A stretch of 64,000 nucleotides of DNA, taken from NCBI GenBank assembly GCA_963932465.1, contig CAWVRF010001077.1, positions 1 to 64,000 of the forward strand, given 5' to 3'. The stretch's first letter is position 1. The number at the start of each line of letters is the position of its first letter. This document shows, piece after piece, positions 34,440 to 46,135 of the stretch. Origin of the DNA: Maratus speciosus (Eukaryota > Arthropoda > Arachnida > Araneae > Salticidae). A model generated the notes under the pieces. That model did no database searches. It was not told the origin of the DNA and was given only the letters and a program-made list of their open reading frames with translations. The position numbers were made by a program, and so were the translations under genes.

Positions 34440-35312
34440 TCTCCATATATAAAAGGCCTATCCCAAACTACTGAACCTAGAAACATGAAAATTAGGGGGA
34501 GGGGGAAAGCACTAAGGACGTATTTTTGAAAATCCCCCCTAAAGAATTAAAAGGGGGGTCACGAAAATTTTAGAGCATGTGGCCATATCTTGGAAGCCGT
34601 TTTAGTTAGGAGCGTGAAATTCCAAAAAATAAGTCTAATAAAAAAAATTAAACACATGTTTCAGCGATTTTAGAAATCCCCCCCCCCCCGCTTAAGGGGA
34701 TTAAAGAGGGGGATCGAAACCTTTTGAACATTTCGCCATACCTCAGCAGCTGTTTTAGCTAGAAGTTAAAATTCCAGAATATAAATCTACTAAAAAAATA
34801 ATTAAGCACGTATTCAGCGATTTTAGAAATCCCTTCCCCCCAAAAAGGGGTGTTAAAATATAGGTCGAAAATTTTAGAACATTTGCCATATCTCACCAGC
34901 CGTTTGAGGTAGGAGCGTGAAATTCCAGAAGATAAATATACAAAAGAATAATTTAATATGTGTTTCAGCATTTTCAGAAATTCACCCTTAAGGGTGTTAA
35001 ATGACAGTCTTGAAATTTTTAGAACATTTGGCCATATCTCAGTAGCCGTTTTAGGTAAAAGCGTGAAATTCCAGAAAATAAATCTGCTAAAAAATAATTG
35101 AAAACATGTTTCAGCGATTTTGCAAATTCCCCACCATAAGGGGTTTAAAAGGGGGATTTTAGAACATTTGACATATCTCAGTAGCCATTTTCGGTAGAAG
35201 CGTGAAATTCAAGATAATAAACATACTAAAAAATTAGGTAAACACATTCCATCTTTGCTAGATATATTTCGTTTGAGAGAAACCGAACAGCGAAGTGGGC
35301 GGAGTCCGCTAG
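34440..35312 (+). mobile_element. Non-autonomous Helitron with five internal tandem units
   Basis: It starts A|TCTCCATATATAAAAGGCC and ends GGCGGAGTCCGCTAG|T, preceded by a small GC-rich self-complementary motif. The start continues CAAACTACTGAACCTA, as in the Helitron at 20834-23852 (minus strand). Internally a ~155-bp unit (CATATCTCAGTAGCCGTTTT, GCGTGAAATTCCAGAA, GTTTCAGCGATTTTAGAAAT, then C-rich/G-rich) repeats about five times between 34570 and 35270. Confidence 0.8.
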
Positions 35313-36029
35313 TTGATATAGAAAGGAGCATAAAAGTTCATTAAGTTTGTTTTCAAGCTGTTTAAATCATTTGTCGACAAATCACATTTTCTGAAGCCCA
35401 AATTGCGTCAAGCTGTTCAAAATAAACTCGCCAAGGACAGCAGAAAAAGTACTCGTTTATGTCCTCTTTTATGAGTTTGGTGGCAAAAGGAAGCAGCTTT
35501 TACTATCTCCTAAAAACTTTGTAAAAATGAAGCTGCCTCCTTTCCGAACCGGACTATTTAAATTCTGACTTCAAATAAGCCGAATTTTTTTATTCTAAAA
35601 CAATCGTAAACAAAAGTCCTAAATAACATAGCAATCATACACTTCTGTCAGCTGTGACATACGGACACGGTTGCCAGAAAAATATTAAAATTTATTTTGG
35701 ATATAACTGTTTTCGCCTATTTGCCTAGCTTAAGTGCATATATTCTGTAATTAAATAAGGCGAATATTTCTGTGAGTAAATAATGATATTCAAAATAAAA
35801 TTTCAGTACCTCCTAGACAACTGTGAATACTGGAAAGCCAATCCATTCCCAGAAACAACACACGTAATAGCATAGGGGTAAATCAGTTAAGTACTTAATT
35901 AAAATATCTGGTACCAAACTGGTTTATATGATATTAAACAAATAAACGTAAGGTTAGAAGTAAATCATAAAAAAAGAACCTGTTATTTATTAGGTCATTA
36001 AGTGACATGCTCGATTACTCAGGGCCAGA
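35313..36029. other. Unassigned sequence, no gene seen
   Basis: 35385-35560 is less AT-rich and has short open frames, but no domain, signal or splice structure that I can support. Confidence 0.35.
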
Positions 36030-36171
36030 TTAACAGCGGGGCAAACTTCCACCAGTAAATTTTAATAGAAATTTTCGTCTCACACAAACTCTGTAATCGT
36101 GAAAAATTATTGTCGTGAATATAGCAAAAATTTATATTCTTTAACACTGGTTGAAGTTTACCCCGTTGGTT
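36030..36171. mobile_element. MITE with ACTTCCACCAGTAA termini, second copy
   Basis: AGCGGGGCAAACTTCCACCA at the left is mirrored by GGTTGAAGTTTACCCCGTTG at the right, with TTAA at the left border and GGTTAT at the right. It is related to 32791-32932. Confidence 0.55.
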
Positions 36172-36374
36172 ATCTGACCTTGCGTCATCGGATATTTCAC
36201 ACTTAATAGCGTAATACTTAATTATTCTTAGATAACAGAAAGCAGCATTCGCCAAAATAAAAAGACAATAGTAGGAGGCGTGTAACACGTGTAAATTTTC
36301 AAAGCGTTCAATTAAAAACATAAACACTTATCTTTTTCAGATGGAATAGTGCTATATTTGCGCCAAAAAAGTTA

Positions 36375-36981
36375 CAGTAAAACCTCCATAACGGACACTC
36401 CCGAATAGCGGACACCTCTAATTAACGGACAGTTTTCTAATCCCCACTCCCAAAACCTAAATTTTTGTATGTTTAACCTCTGAATAACGGACATTCCGAA
36501 TAGCGGACAGTAATTTTGGCGATAAAGGGTAAAAAATTATTTTTTAAAGAGAATAAAAAAATAAAAAAAAGTAAAAAGCCGCTCAATTTATCAGAGCAAT
36601 GTGTCATAAATTCTGTGATCACAGATAAATGTAGGGGGTGGGCTGGGGAAATCCCCCTCCCACGTGCCCACATCCGAGAAAGCAGACTGAATGACTCCTT
36701 GAAAGATTTAGGATTTTTTGCTGATTAATGTCTAGAAGTACAAATTTTTTGATCCGCAGAATTCCATTACGTACATCTTTTCAGTTTTATTGCTAAAAGA
36801 ATAATTTCTATTTCTGATTAATCATATTATAGAGGTTTTAGGACAATAAAAAATCCATTAATGAAACATTAGGTATTTCTTAGTAATTTTTGAATCTCTG
36901 AGGTTTTCCCAATAGCGGACACCTCCGAATAGCGGACAGTTTCTGCGCTCCCGATGTGTCCGTTATGCAGAGGTTTTACTG
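36375..36981. mobile_element. Tigger-type MITE (CGGACA subterminal repeats)
   Basis: TA|CAGTAAAACCTCCATAACGG at the left and TGCAGAGGTTTTACTG|TA at the right. GAATAGCGGACA-type subterminal repeats occur three or more times near each end. Near 36685 a frame, NDSLKDLGFFAD, ends in a stop and resembles the S-I-x-x-F-F tail of Tigger transposases, but this is weak. Confidence 0.85.
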
Positions 36982-37325
36982 TAATATGTTATATTATGCA
37001 TTTTAATTCAATAGATTTTTCAGATAATTTAATTGCATTTATTATAATTATTTTCGGAAAGTAATCACTACCTTATAATTGAAGAAATTCTGCGAATAAA
37101 TGCGGCGGGTAGTATTCAAGAAGAGTAGTAACAAAAATAATAAAAGTTGAAAACTATGCATTCTCAAGAGTATCGCATACTATAAATTTTGCTTATACTT
37201 TTCGCTGTACTTTTGTAAGCTTTTTGTAAATAAGTAAATAAATCGATTGCTTGCCTAACGACCGAAACTCGTAATTCCTGAAGCATGCAATTGAAATATT
37301 AAAAAGAAATTTCTCTAATTTGAAA

Positions 37326-37494
37326 CAGGGCTGCCAGATTTTATTTCTTTTTTATATATGAAATTCCGAATTTATACCGAAAATTACGAAAAAAGAAAAT
37401 TTTTTGTGTAATCATTAAATAATGCAAATATTGCTATTCCGAATTTCTTCTATGAATTTTATTAATAAGAAAAGAGGCCAAACTGGGAGCACTG
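37326..37494. mobile_element. hAT-type MITE
   Basis: Ends CAGGGCTGCCAGATTTT and GGCCAAACTGGGAGCACTG. Flanks ATTTGAAA and ATCTAAAA agree at 6 of 8 positions. A younger relative with a perfect duplication lies at 50706-50896. Confidence 0.6.
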
Positions 37495-39668
37495 ATCTAA
37501 AATAGTGTGAAATAAATCTTACCTATTAAAATTTAAAAGAGGAAAGATTTTTCTTTTCGTTTTTATATATATAAAAAAATCTCAAAAGTAATTTTTTAAA
37601 TGTTTGTTTTGTTGTTGTTAAGTAACCTTTCGTAAAAATTTCTAAAACTTTTTCAATTAAAGCAAGCAGGAAGAAAACATATTTTTTTACTAAACAACTG
37701 ATTTTGTTTTATGGCAAAAAATTAATAAAGCCTCAAACTTTTTAATGAAACTTTGCTTTCCCCCAAATATTTCTTTCACCTCTATCTTTATTTGTTTGCA
37801 CTTCATTTAGTTTTAAAAAATTCTTTTAGAAATATTTTTTAATTTTTTTTTTTTCGATCAAAAGGGTGAAAACTACAAAACTTTTTTTAAAAATGATTTC
37901 CTGGTAGCCATAAATAACCTAATCGTACGTTATTAATTGTTTTCGAATTCTGAAAAATGATTTTAATTCTAAAAACTTCTAAAATATAGTGACCTCTCAT
38001 GTACATGCGATATTCAGTCATTACTTTTTAGTATGAGTATTTTAAAATAATAAAATTTATGTTGTAAGTTCTACTTTTCATAAAGGTTAGTACAAAATAT
38101 AAGTATCGTACATCGCGTATAAGTGAGAGGTTACTGTATCTTGATTGACATGAAAATATAAATTATTATTAGCGCCTTTTTAATCAAAAATTTCTTATGA
38201 AAACTGTATTTTGAAGCAATAGAAACCCCGCCCTCTTTTGAAAGATATTGTAAGGTTGGGTAGACAGATTTTTATGAGTTTATCCTCAAATTGATAGTTT
38301 AAAATGTTTGGATTTCATAAGAAATATTTTGCAGTCTAGCAAAATATGATTAATTATAGTGCATAAATAAGTTTTCTTTCTGATAAAAGCTTGTTCTCTT
38401 CAAACCCAGAATTTAGAATAATTTCATAAATGCTCAATCGCTGTGTTTGACCCCTTAACGGTCGCATCAAATTACGGTTTAAAAATTCAGATTGCTTATT
38501 GCCACCACTTTTTTGAAAAAGAAATTATATTCTTATGAAAAAGAAATTATATTCTTTCAAAATATATGAAACCGTAAAGAGAAAAGCAAGTCGAACTGTA
38601 GTGGTTATTTTCATGAGTATTTGTAGTGTAAGTCATATACTACGATTTTGTGCTACCAGTATTTTAGAACAGTAAATATGACTTATTTTATGGATATATC
38701 TCATTAATTGAATAAGGTCAAGCAAGCTTTTCAAAAATATCGGTGGACAACAAGCATAGCAGTTATCAGCTATGTGACTTTCACTACAAAAACCCATGGA
38801 ACTAGTCTAGTACAATTACTACGATATTACGATTACCCCCCTACCCGGAATAGCTGCGAACAAGAACAGAATTTAAGAGATAGTCGATTAATCCTTGAAT
38901 GCATGATTTTTTATTTTGTTTCGAAAAATATATATATGATTCTCAGAAAGGTTTAATACACAGGAAAAATAATGATAAAAATCAGAGAGATATTTTTCGT
39001 ATAACACCGTTAACATTTTCTTATGTTTGCAAGAAAAACTAATGTTATAAATAAAATAATGCAAAATTAGTAATTATTTAAATTAAATAAGTATGAATAT
39101 ACGTATGAATATACGTATCTTATTTTATATGAATTTTATTTTGTAAAACTTAACCCTTAAATGCATGAATTATTCTTTTAGAATTGTGTTTTTTATTTTT
39201 ATATTAAGTATCAGACACCAGAAAACATAATATAGATTATTAACATTATTTAGTAACATACTTCAGTAATTGTTACACGATTAATATTCTCTATATAAAT
39301 ATAGTGGTTGTTGAAAGTTAAATGAAAAGTGATGCAGATACGCATCAAGGCTTGAGTTTGATGAAACAGAGTCAAAGAAAATAAAATTTGACCCAAAAAT
39401 ATAAAAAGATAAATTTAAATAAAGCACTAATTCAGCTGATGTTGATTGGAGGGAGTTTAGTAAAAAAGTGGTGTCAAAAGCACAATATAAAAATTTAAAA
39501 AACACCCATTCACGCCCACATATTTACCTTACATTTAAAGATTTTTTTAATCCTTTCAGGGGCAAGGTACTTCCATTCGCAATATGCTGAAATAAATGAA
39601 TGACACCAGAACTGACAAATAATTTTCTTTCAAAATTAGCAAAAGCTTTTGTTTACGTACTTAATACA
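37495..39668. other. AT-rich sequence, few features
   Basis: 38500-38550 holds a short direct repeat, GAAAAAGAAATTATATTCTT. 38600-38690 resembles one arm of the MITE at 45926-46122 (GTAAGTCATATACTA, TGCTACCAGTATTTTA). TTAATCCTTGAATGCATGA (38888) and TTAACCCTTAAATGCATGA (39150) look like termini of TTAA MITEs whose partners I could not pair. Confidence 0.4.
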
Positions 39669-41089
39669 TGAGTCATTCTCTGAAAAATGGCAATGTTATG
39701 TCCCAGGGGTCTTGAAGACATATTTTTAAAATTAGAAAAAAAAAGTGATTTAAACTATCAATATTAATCAGTTATACATATAAACTGTAATTATTTGATT
39801 ATTGAAATTGAAATTTGATAAACTTAATGTATTTTTTAATGCAAATGTCATTCCCTCACTATGTCCCCATTCACACATGTAGGAAAGAAAATGCTTTCTC
39901 TGCCATTGCAGCAGGTATATTTATAATTATTTTTTTCTCAATCCATTAAACACACTTAAATATATATTAAGCCATTTAATTATATTTATATTTTATATGA
40001 TGAATGAATTAGGGCACTTTTTAATGATGCCCCTAGCAGTTGTCGCCATTCCCTCACATAATTATAAATCTGCCATTATTTACTTAATAGAAAGCAGGAC
40101 ATGCCTTACATATGTCTAGGACAGTTTGTGCAAGAGTAAAGTGAAGCAGCCATCTCGTTGTTGGCTCAAAAACGTTCTTGAATAGTTAGTATATCGCTTT
40201 GAAGTGCTAGATCAATGCAAGTATTTTTATTACGTGTCATTCCCTCATCTGTTATAAATTTAATAAAAATTAATGAAATGTCTTTTTATGTTGTTAAATT
40301 ATTAGAAATGTTTTTCAAAAGACATTTAGTAACTGAAAATATACCTAAGTCTAATCACTTTTGTATAACATGGTTTTCAGAAGTATTTCGTCATTCCCTC
40401 ATAATTTTAATATGAGGGAATGACTTAAATTGTGAGGAAATGATCTGAATCTATTTATATATGTACTAAAGAATAAAATAAGAAAATCTAATGAAATAAA
40501 TACACATTTTAATTACCGTAAGTAAAGGTAATATATTTTAAATTTTTATTATTTTACAGGGATAAGTTAATAAATAAAAAAGAAATTTTGTACTAATTCA
40601 AATGAACATTAACTCTTCTAAATGTTAATGCTTTATCTTTCTTTTTTTAATTGGCATAGAGTAAAAAAAAATATTATTTATTGACAGCAAAACTTCTAAT
40701 TATAATTTCTTTTCTTTTCTAACCCTTTCAAGGGCGGTGGTATGCTTATGAAACTACTTAGTTTTAATTCCCAAGCACCACAATGGCACCAGACTTTTTA
40801 TAAACTTTTATCTATTTAATATGTATGTGAAATATAGCATTTTTCTTATTTACAAATAAATTTGTTCTTAAATTCCGGTGTCAATCATTTACTTGAACAT
40901 TTTAGCAATGGAAGTGCTTTGAAATTAAAATATCAGAAGAACTATGAGATACAGTTTGGTTCATATTATTATGTTTTTTAATATAAATATAGCAATAAGG
41001 TACTTGTAGGATAAATTTTGAGATTTTTGAGGCAATTTTATTGGGCCGCATTTTTTTAAAAAAAAACAGCCACTTTTCAGAGAATGACC
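39669..41089. mobile_element. Element with GAGTCATTCTCTGA inverted ends
   Basis: The left end, GAGTCATTCTCTGAAAAATG, is mirrored by CCACTTTTCAGAGAATGAC. Inside, the related 12-mer GTCATTCCCTCA recurs at 39847, 40045 (one change), 40236 and 40390, and inverted at 40413. No transposase was recognised. A TTAA MITE sits within. Confidence 0.55.
40717..40930 (+). mobile_element. TTAA-family MITE, decayed ends
   Basis: It starts CTAACCCTTTCAAGGGCGGT and contains the family boxes CCACAATGGCACCAGA, TATTTAATATG and TTCTTAAATTCCGGTGT. The left TTAA has become CTAA and the right end is not recognisable. Confidence 0.6.
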
Positions 41090-41326
41090 CACATACTTGC
41101 CAACTTTCTATTAAACTTCCGTAAAATGCGAGTTAAACTGACCCAGGTTAAACACGTTTCGAACTTGAAATTTACTAAAAAAATGAATTCAAATAGATTT
41201 CATAGCAAAAGATGATTTTAAAAATATAATGATACATCGATTATATTTTGTGGTTAGTAACGCGTATAACCTGGGTCAACTTAACTCACATTTTACGGAA
41301 GTTTAGTTGATTGTTGGCAAGTATGT
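41090..41326. mobile_element. MITE with ACATACTTGCCAAC termini
   Basis: ACATACTTGCCAACTTTC and its inverse end GTTGGCAAGTATGT bracket further pairing arms (AACTTCCGTAAAATG with CATTTTACGGAAGTT, and GACCCAGGTTA with TAACCTGGGTC). The arms total about 75 bp. It is related to 54325-54552. Confidence 0.8.
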
Positions 41327-41433
41327 TAATAAAAGGTAAATTTTCGTTCTAATATTGTGGTGCCAATGAGGCTTTTAGGGACTTCTTTTTAATTAAGTGG
41401 TCCAAAATGAACCACCGCCCAAGAAAGTGTTAA
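41327..41433 (-). mobile_element. TTAA MITE fragment, minus strand
   Basis: The right border reads GGTTCATTTTGGACCACTTA on the minus strand after TTAACACTTTCTTGGGCGG. This matches the start of the copy at 60492. The other end is cut off near the 41090-41326 MITE. Confidence 0.55.
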
Positions 41434-42867
41434 TAGATAAGAATTATTACCAATATGGTAGATTTCTAAATCATCTGGCTGAATGCGAGAATTTTTCAGA
41501 GGACTTTTTTCTTTGGCAGGTTCGAGGACACTGTTGAGTTTTTCACAGATTTCTGCGAATGAGATGATTTGCATTTGTTTTGTAATTTTTTACACGATTT
41601 CAGCAATCATGGAGATTTCTCCAGAAAACTCATGCATCTCATAGAGATGTTGAATATGAGTTTTTTTTTTTTTTTTCCTTTGGAGATTTTATAAAGAATT
41701 ATCGCAGATTTACACTTTGGGGGATTTTTTTAATAAGCTGCAGTTTCTAAGTAGATTTTTTTTTAAATTGTGGTCTAGTTGTGCAACCTTATAGTTTGAG
41801 GGATGCGAGGGACCGCAGTTTACATATTTTGAGGGACGTTTTCTTATGTAATCCCATATTTCATTGATTATATAAATTAAAATTTACTATTAAATTTTAG
41901 TGGTAAGAAAAAACGTAAAGTTTGGCAACTATGCAACATGGTCACAGAAAAAATTCTGAAAATGGTGTTTCAATTGTTAGATTCACTTATGTATGTGGAC
42001 CTAAAATAAGGTCCCCTAAATTTTCCATTTTAGTCTTTGAACAACGGTTATTTTTACCACTTAATTTTAATCTCAAACTGCCGAATGGTATCAAATATGT
42101 TTCAATAATATTTTTCTTTTAAAATGTACGTAAAGAATAGAATTTATTAACATTCAAATCGATTTGCTAGTGAACTCTGATGACATTCAATACAAGAATT
42201 CTATGATTAGACGAGGCTACTAAAATATTCTGGTACAAAAAAAAAAAAAATAAAAAAAAAATCACGCACCCTAAATTGAATGCATACGTGACACACGACT
42301 GAAAAGCTTAATCGTAGAAAATTGTTACAAATTCTATTTTTTAATGCGGTGATTGTGATTTGTGCGATTGTAACATGCAATACAAATTTTCTAATCGAAA
42401 AACTAGTCTAATACCCCATAGAAATTCCTAGGAGTTAACGCACCTTTCTTTCAGTAATAGTTAAAGCAAGGAAATTAAGCAACAAATGCATATTACATTA
42501 AATTTTAGTTGCATACTTTGTTTACTCATTAATTTTTTGTAAATATGTGTTTACATATTTTTCATATCAAATATCTTTGAAAAATCAAAATTTAAAAAAA
42601 GAAAAATATTTCACTAAAATACAAATAAAAATATTTATGTTAAAATTTAATACATAATATTTCAATTAATATTAAAGTATTAATCTGTTTAAAAATATGT
42701 ATTTTGCGAAATTTACACCGGAGAAGATGATAAGAATGCAGTAAATATTTCGATATCGCGGAACGTGATTGGCGAATATTTTCGCATATCATTTCAAACC
42801 GTATTCAAAAGTGATTCTGAGAACATTCGTTTAATTCGCAAAACATTTGGATGACAGGTGAGGAAAA
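41434..42867. other. AT-rich sequence, no gene seen
   Basis: It contains T-runs (41659-41674), A-runs (42237-42260) and no supported coding region or terminal repeats. Confidence 0.4.
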
Positions 42868-42928
42868 ATGCTTTCTTATTTCGAAAGAGGACAAAATTTA
42901 GCTTATAATTTAGCCAACGGAATGTCGC

Positions 42929-43121
42929 TTAACCCTTTCAAGGGCGGTAGCTAGACGGTCTATCACTTACATTTAATTCCAAAACTGACAAATGGCAACA
43001 AGAATATTTCAATAAAATTTTACTTTTGTAATAAAGTGCAAATTAGCGGGGTTTTATTTTCTAAGAAATTCGTTTGAATATTCTGGTACGAACAGAATTC
43101 TTCTGCTCCTTAAAGGGTTAA
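42929..43121 (+). mobile_element. TTAA MITE within the Tc1-like gene, first
   Basis: TTAACCCTTTCAAGGGCGGT at the left, CTCCTTAAAGGGTTAA at the right. Interior boxes AACTGACAAATGGCAAC and GAATATTCTGGTACGAA fit the GGGCGGT subfamily. Removing the MITE with one TTAA (189 bp) makes the transposase frame continuous (S-L-K-I-F). Confidence 0.85.
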
Positions 43122-43360
43122 AATATTTGCTAATAAAACTAAACATTCAAAGACTGTAATTTTTAATTTCTTACAGAATCCAACTAATTATGTTAATACG
43201 AAATTTTCAGGGAGGCCAAAAACTCTTTCAAAACTATCCGAAAGTTTGATTGTGGGCATGGTTCTAAGTAAAAGAGAGACAGCAAAGGAAACTGGAAGCT
43301 AGATAAAGATGCCAGCATCAGTGTCGCCTGTGAGAAGAAGAATCAAAATGTCGGGAGTTC

Positions 43361-43570
43361 TTAACCCCTTCGCTACAAGAGTCCTTTGCTTAATTTTTTA
43401 ACTTTTACCACCGTTTTTTCAAAACAGAAAATTTTGTGTAATTGAATCGCGAAAATGTTCCGATTAAATAAGGTACACTTTACAATTAAAAAAAAAACTT
43501 TTGGGAATAAGGAATGATTCTGAGGACTCTAAGTGGCACGTATACCGGTCGCTCGTCCCAAAGGGATTAA
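43361..43570 (-). mobile_element. TTAA MITE within the Tc1-like gene, second
   Basis: TTAACCCCTTCGCTACAAGA at the left and CGCTCGTCCCAAAGGGATTAA at the right; in reverse it matches 14957-15153 and 32975-33182. It sits between G-V-L and K-H-V of the transposase, and removing it with one TTAA keeps the frame. Confidence 0.85.
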
Positions 43571-43977
43571 ACATGTAAAAACACATCAGTGTCCGCGTTT
43601 AACATCTGACAATGAAAAAGCCCGAATTCAGTTTGCAGAGAAACATCTGAAGCAACAAATGAATTTGTCTAAGATTTTATAGCCGAAGAATAAGCACAGT
43701 CTTCAACCGCCATTCAAATAACGTTCCGTTTACACCGGGCTAGGAGTTTTGATACCCATCCGCTTCTTTCATTTCTAACATAATTCATTGGATAAATAAA
43801 TTTGTGCACGACAGTTTTAAATTTGTTTGTTTTTAGGGCAATTTGCCTCCCAGTCTGCTCGAAAACCTAAAAAGCCCTTATTTTACCATTTTCTTCTTTA
43901 GTCAATTATTTCCCGCGAACCACACTCAAAGCAGCTGTTGTATATCCCAAAATTTCAAACCTAGCGACTACTAACCT

Positions 43978-44433
43978 TTAACCCCTTGAGCACCACCAGT
44001 TGCTGAGAGGTTCCCCAGATAGCATGAACATTTGCAGTAAGTTTGATTTTTTTCTGATATTATCTTCTCGTGACAAATTTGAATTGAGGAATTCACAGCA
44101 AATCTCCCGCAAGGTGTGCTATCACCCACTTGCATGAGTAGTTTGTTGTGAAACTGATAGCAAGACTGTCTTTAATTCACGAAAGTGACGAAAGCAAAAA
44201 AACCCTCTGTTGAGGGATATTGCAATCTGCAGATACGCAGAAATTGCAGAAGTTTTATTCGGCTGGCACCGCTTTTTTTAAACGCTATACTTTTCAAATA
44301 CCAATGAGGTTCGAATTGAAAAGTACAAATACTGCCCTATCTTGTTTGTGGTGGTAAACCGATGCATGTACCTTAAAGGTGCGTATGCGTCAATAGACCT
44401 GATCAGATCTGTGGACCCCTTCGAAGGGGTTAA
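43978..44433. mobile_element. TTAA MITE, 456 bp
   Basis: TTAACCCCTTGAGCACCACC at the left, CCCCTTCGAAGGGGTTAA at the right, TTAA at both borders. It is longer than the other copies and its interior (AATCTGCAGATACGCAG, TGCATGTACC) is not shared with them, so it is either a separate subfamily or carries an unrelated insertion. Confidence 0.7.
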
Positions 44434-44732
44434 ACTTATAGTGTACTAGTTGTAAACAGTTACTTTGGTATGGAAAGATTAGTACTTTTCAATAAGTTGC
44501 CAGTATTTTTGATTACTTGTTTGCCATTAATATATAATAAATTTGATACAGCATGAATTTAACTTGCACGACAAGTTAGCTGCAAGTTCAAAGTGTGGTG
44601 ACTTCGGTGTTTACATTATCTTGTTGCCGTCTTGTTATGAACTTTCAGTCTTGTCATGCTGAGCTTGCTGCAACTTTGCAAGTTTTCAAAGCAAGATTTC
44701 TGCAAATTTTCTGCAAACTAAAAATGCTATGT

Positions 44733-44942
44733 GGGTCTGCTCTCGAAGCTGGTAGACGGGAGGTGCTGGGTTCGATCCCAATCGCGCCCGTCGGTTCGGA
44801 GTTTCCGTGGTTTTCTTCGAGCCATGGATTTCCATGCGTAAATACGGGTTAGGCTCCCTTAGAAAGACCCCCACGGATGGCACTCCCCCTCGGGTCTATA
44901 TCCCTAGTGTAGATAATCGGCCGTCAAAAAATCAACCAACCT
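44733..44942 (+). mobile_element. tRNA-derived SINE, 5'-truncated
   Basis: From CTGCTCTCGAAGCTGGTAGA onward it matches the minus-strand SINE at 17419-17662, including B-box GGTTCGATCCC and the body ending GGCCGTCAAAAAATCAACCAA. The A-box region is absent. The TTAA MITE at 44943 starts directly at its tail. Confidence 0.85.
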
Positions 44943-45162
44943 TTAACCCCTTGAGGGGCGGTGGGATATATTTTATCCCGCCTATTATTAATGAAGTTTT
45001 GCACCAGAAAAAAATTATTAAATTTTACGTTTCTAACTTTGATGGGGGGGGGGGGGGGGTGTTACAAAATTGCTTTTCCTTATTTTGCAATAAATCGTTC
45101 GCAGATTCCGGTGTGAATTCGACATTACCAAAATACAATTACTTGCCCCTCAAAGGGATAAA
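44943..45162 (+). mobile_element. TTAA MITE, GGGGCGGTGGGATATATT subfamily
   Basis: TTAACCCCTTGAGGGGCGGT at the left; TTGCCCCTCAAAGGGATAA at the right, where TTAA has changed to ATAA. The GTTTTGCACCAGAAA box ties it to 13872-14082. A run of 14 G lies at 45045-45058. Confidence 0.75.
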
Positions 45163-45473
45163 CAACATCAGAGATGAGTCCCGAATAAATTACGACAGTC
45201 ATGACGTCATCTCATTATGTTAGATTTAAAAGAAAATATCGGTCCTAAACTTATTTCCATGAGTTAATATTAAAAGATTTTAACACTTGTTGAAAAAAAA
45301 ATACTTTTTAACTTTTACAATTGAATCAAATTCAGATATTGTATCTGATAGTTGTGTCAAAAATCAAGATATATAACTTTTTTCGGAATTTTATTCTAAA
45401 CAACAAAATTAGAATGTGGTCTCAAACTTTTTTCTCTCACTGTACATTTATATGGGTTATATGTAGACTAATA

Positions 45474-45649
45474 CAGTAAACTCTCTGTAAGGCGTACTCT
45501 GTGTAAGACGGAAATCTGCCTATCTCGGAAAGATTTTCAAGTCCCTGTGAATTCATAGACATAGAGTAAAATTTGTCTAAGGCGGAATATTGTCTACGCG
45601 GGAAAATTTTCTTGGTCCCGATCGCTTCCGCCTTAGACTGAGTTTACTG
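45474..45649. mobile_element. Small Tigger-type MITE
   Basis: TA|CAGTAAACTCTCTGTAAGGC and CCGCCTTAGACTGAGTTTACTG|TA at the ends. Subterminal TCTAAGGCGGAA/TTCCGCCTTAGA repeats are internal. The 176 bp have no coding sequence. Confidence 0.85.
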
Positions 45650-45925
45650 TATAATTATTTTTTTTTATTTAGACAATTACATAATCGTGCCTTTCATTTT
45701 GCACCCTGGTGTATTTTTGTTCGTATTTACATTGTATTTTCCCGGATTATCCCGGGATTAATCGCATGTCGATCTTTTTGCCGCCCATATAAATTAAATT
45801 ATCCTAACTGCTATCCCCTTACAAATATAATGGAGGACTAAATTGTAGCTCACTTTAAATTTTCCTCGAACACCATAGTGAAGTAATAGTTGAAATTGGT
45901 GGAAAAGTCTGCGTAACGATCACTA

Positions 45926-46122
45926 ATAGGTATTTCCACGAGCACTTGTGTAAGTCACATACTATGCTTGTTGGCCACCGTTATTTTATAAAAGTTTGGT
46001 TCGCCTTTTTCAATTAATGAGATATCTCTCTAAAATAAGTTACATTTTTCCGTTCTAAAGTACTGGTAGCCGAAAACAATAGGTATGTGACTTACTCGAC
46101 AAGTGCTCGTGTAAATGCCCTA
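45926..46122. mobile_element. MITE with CACGAGCACTTGT termini
   Basis: AGGTATTTCCACGAGCACTT and its inverse AAGTGCTCGTGTAAATGCCC enclose further arms (AGTCACATACTA with TAGGTATGTGACT). The arms are about 60 bp. A decayed relative is at 38600-38690. Confidence 0.75.
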
Positions 46123-46135
46123 ATGTTAGTTCATT

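Larger units (their letters stand above)
42868..43735 (+). pseudogene. Tc1-like transposase, truncated, split by two TTAA MITEs
   Basis: From the ATG at 42868 a frame reads MLSYFERGQNLAYNLANG, the start of a Tc1-type DNA-binding domain. After the first MITE it continues KTVIFNFLQNPTNYV and FSGRPKTLSKLSES. GRP is the AT-hook-like linker of Tc1 transposases. MPASVSPVRRRIKMSG, the second helix-turn-helix, follows. After the second MITE come KHVKTHQCPRLT and FAEKHLKQQ, which lead into the expected DDE domain. One in-frame stop interrupts the linker region and another lies at 43679-43681. Similarity is lost by 43735, so the catalytic core is missing. Inactive. Confidence 0.8.
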
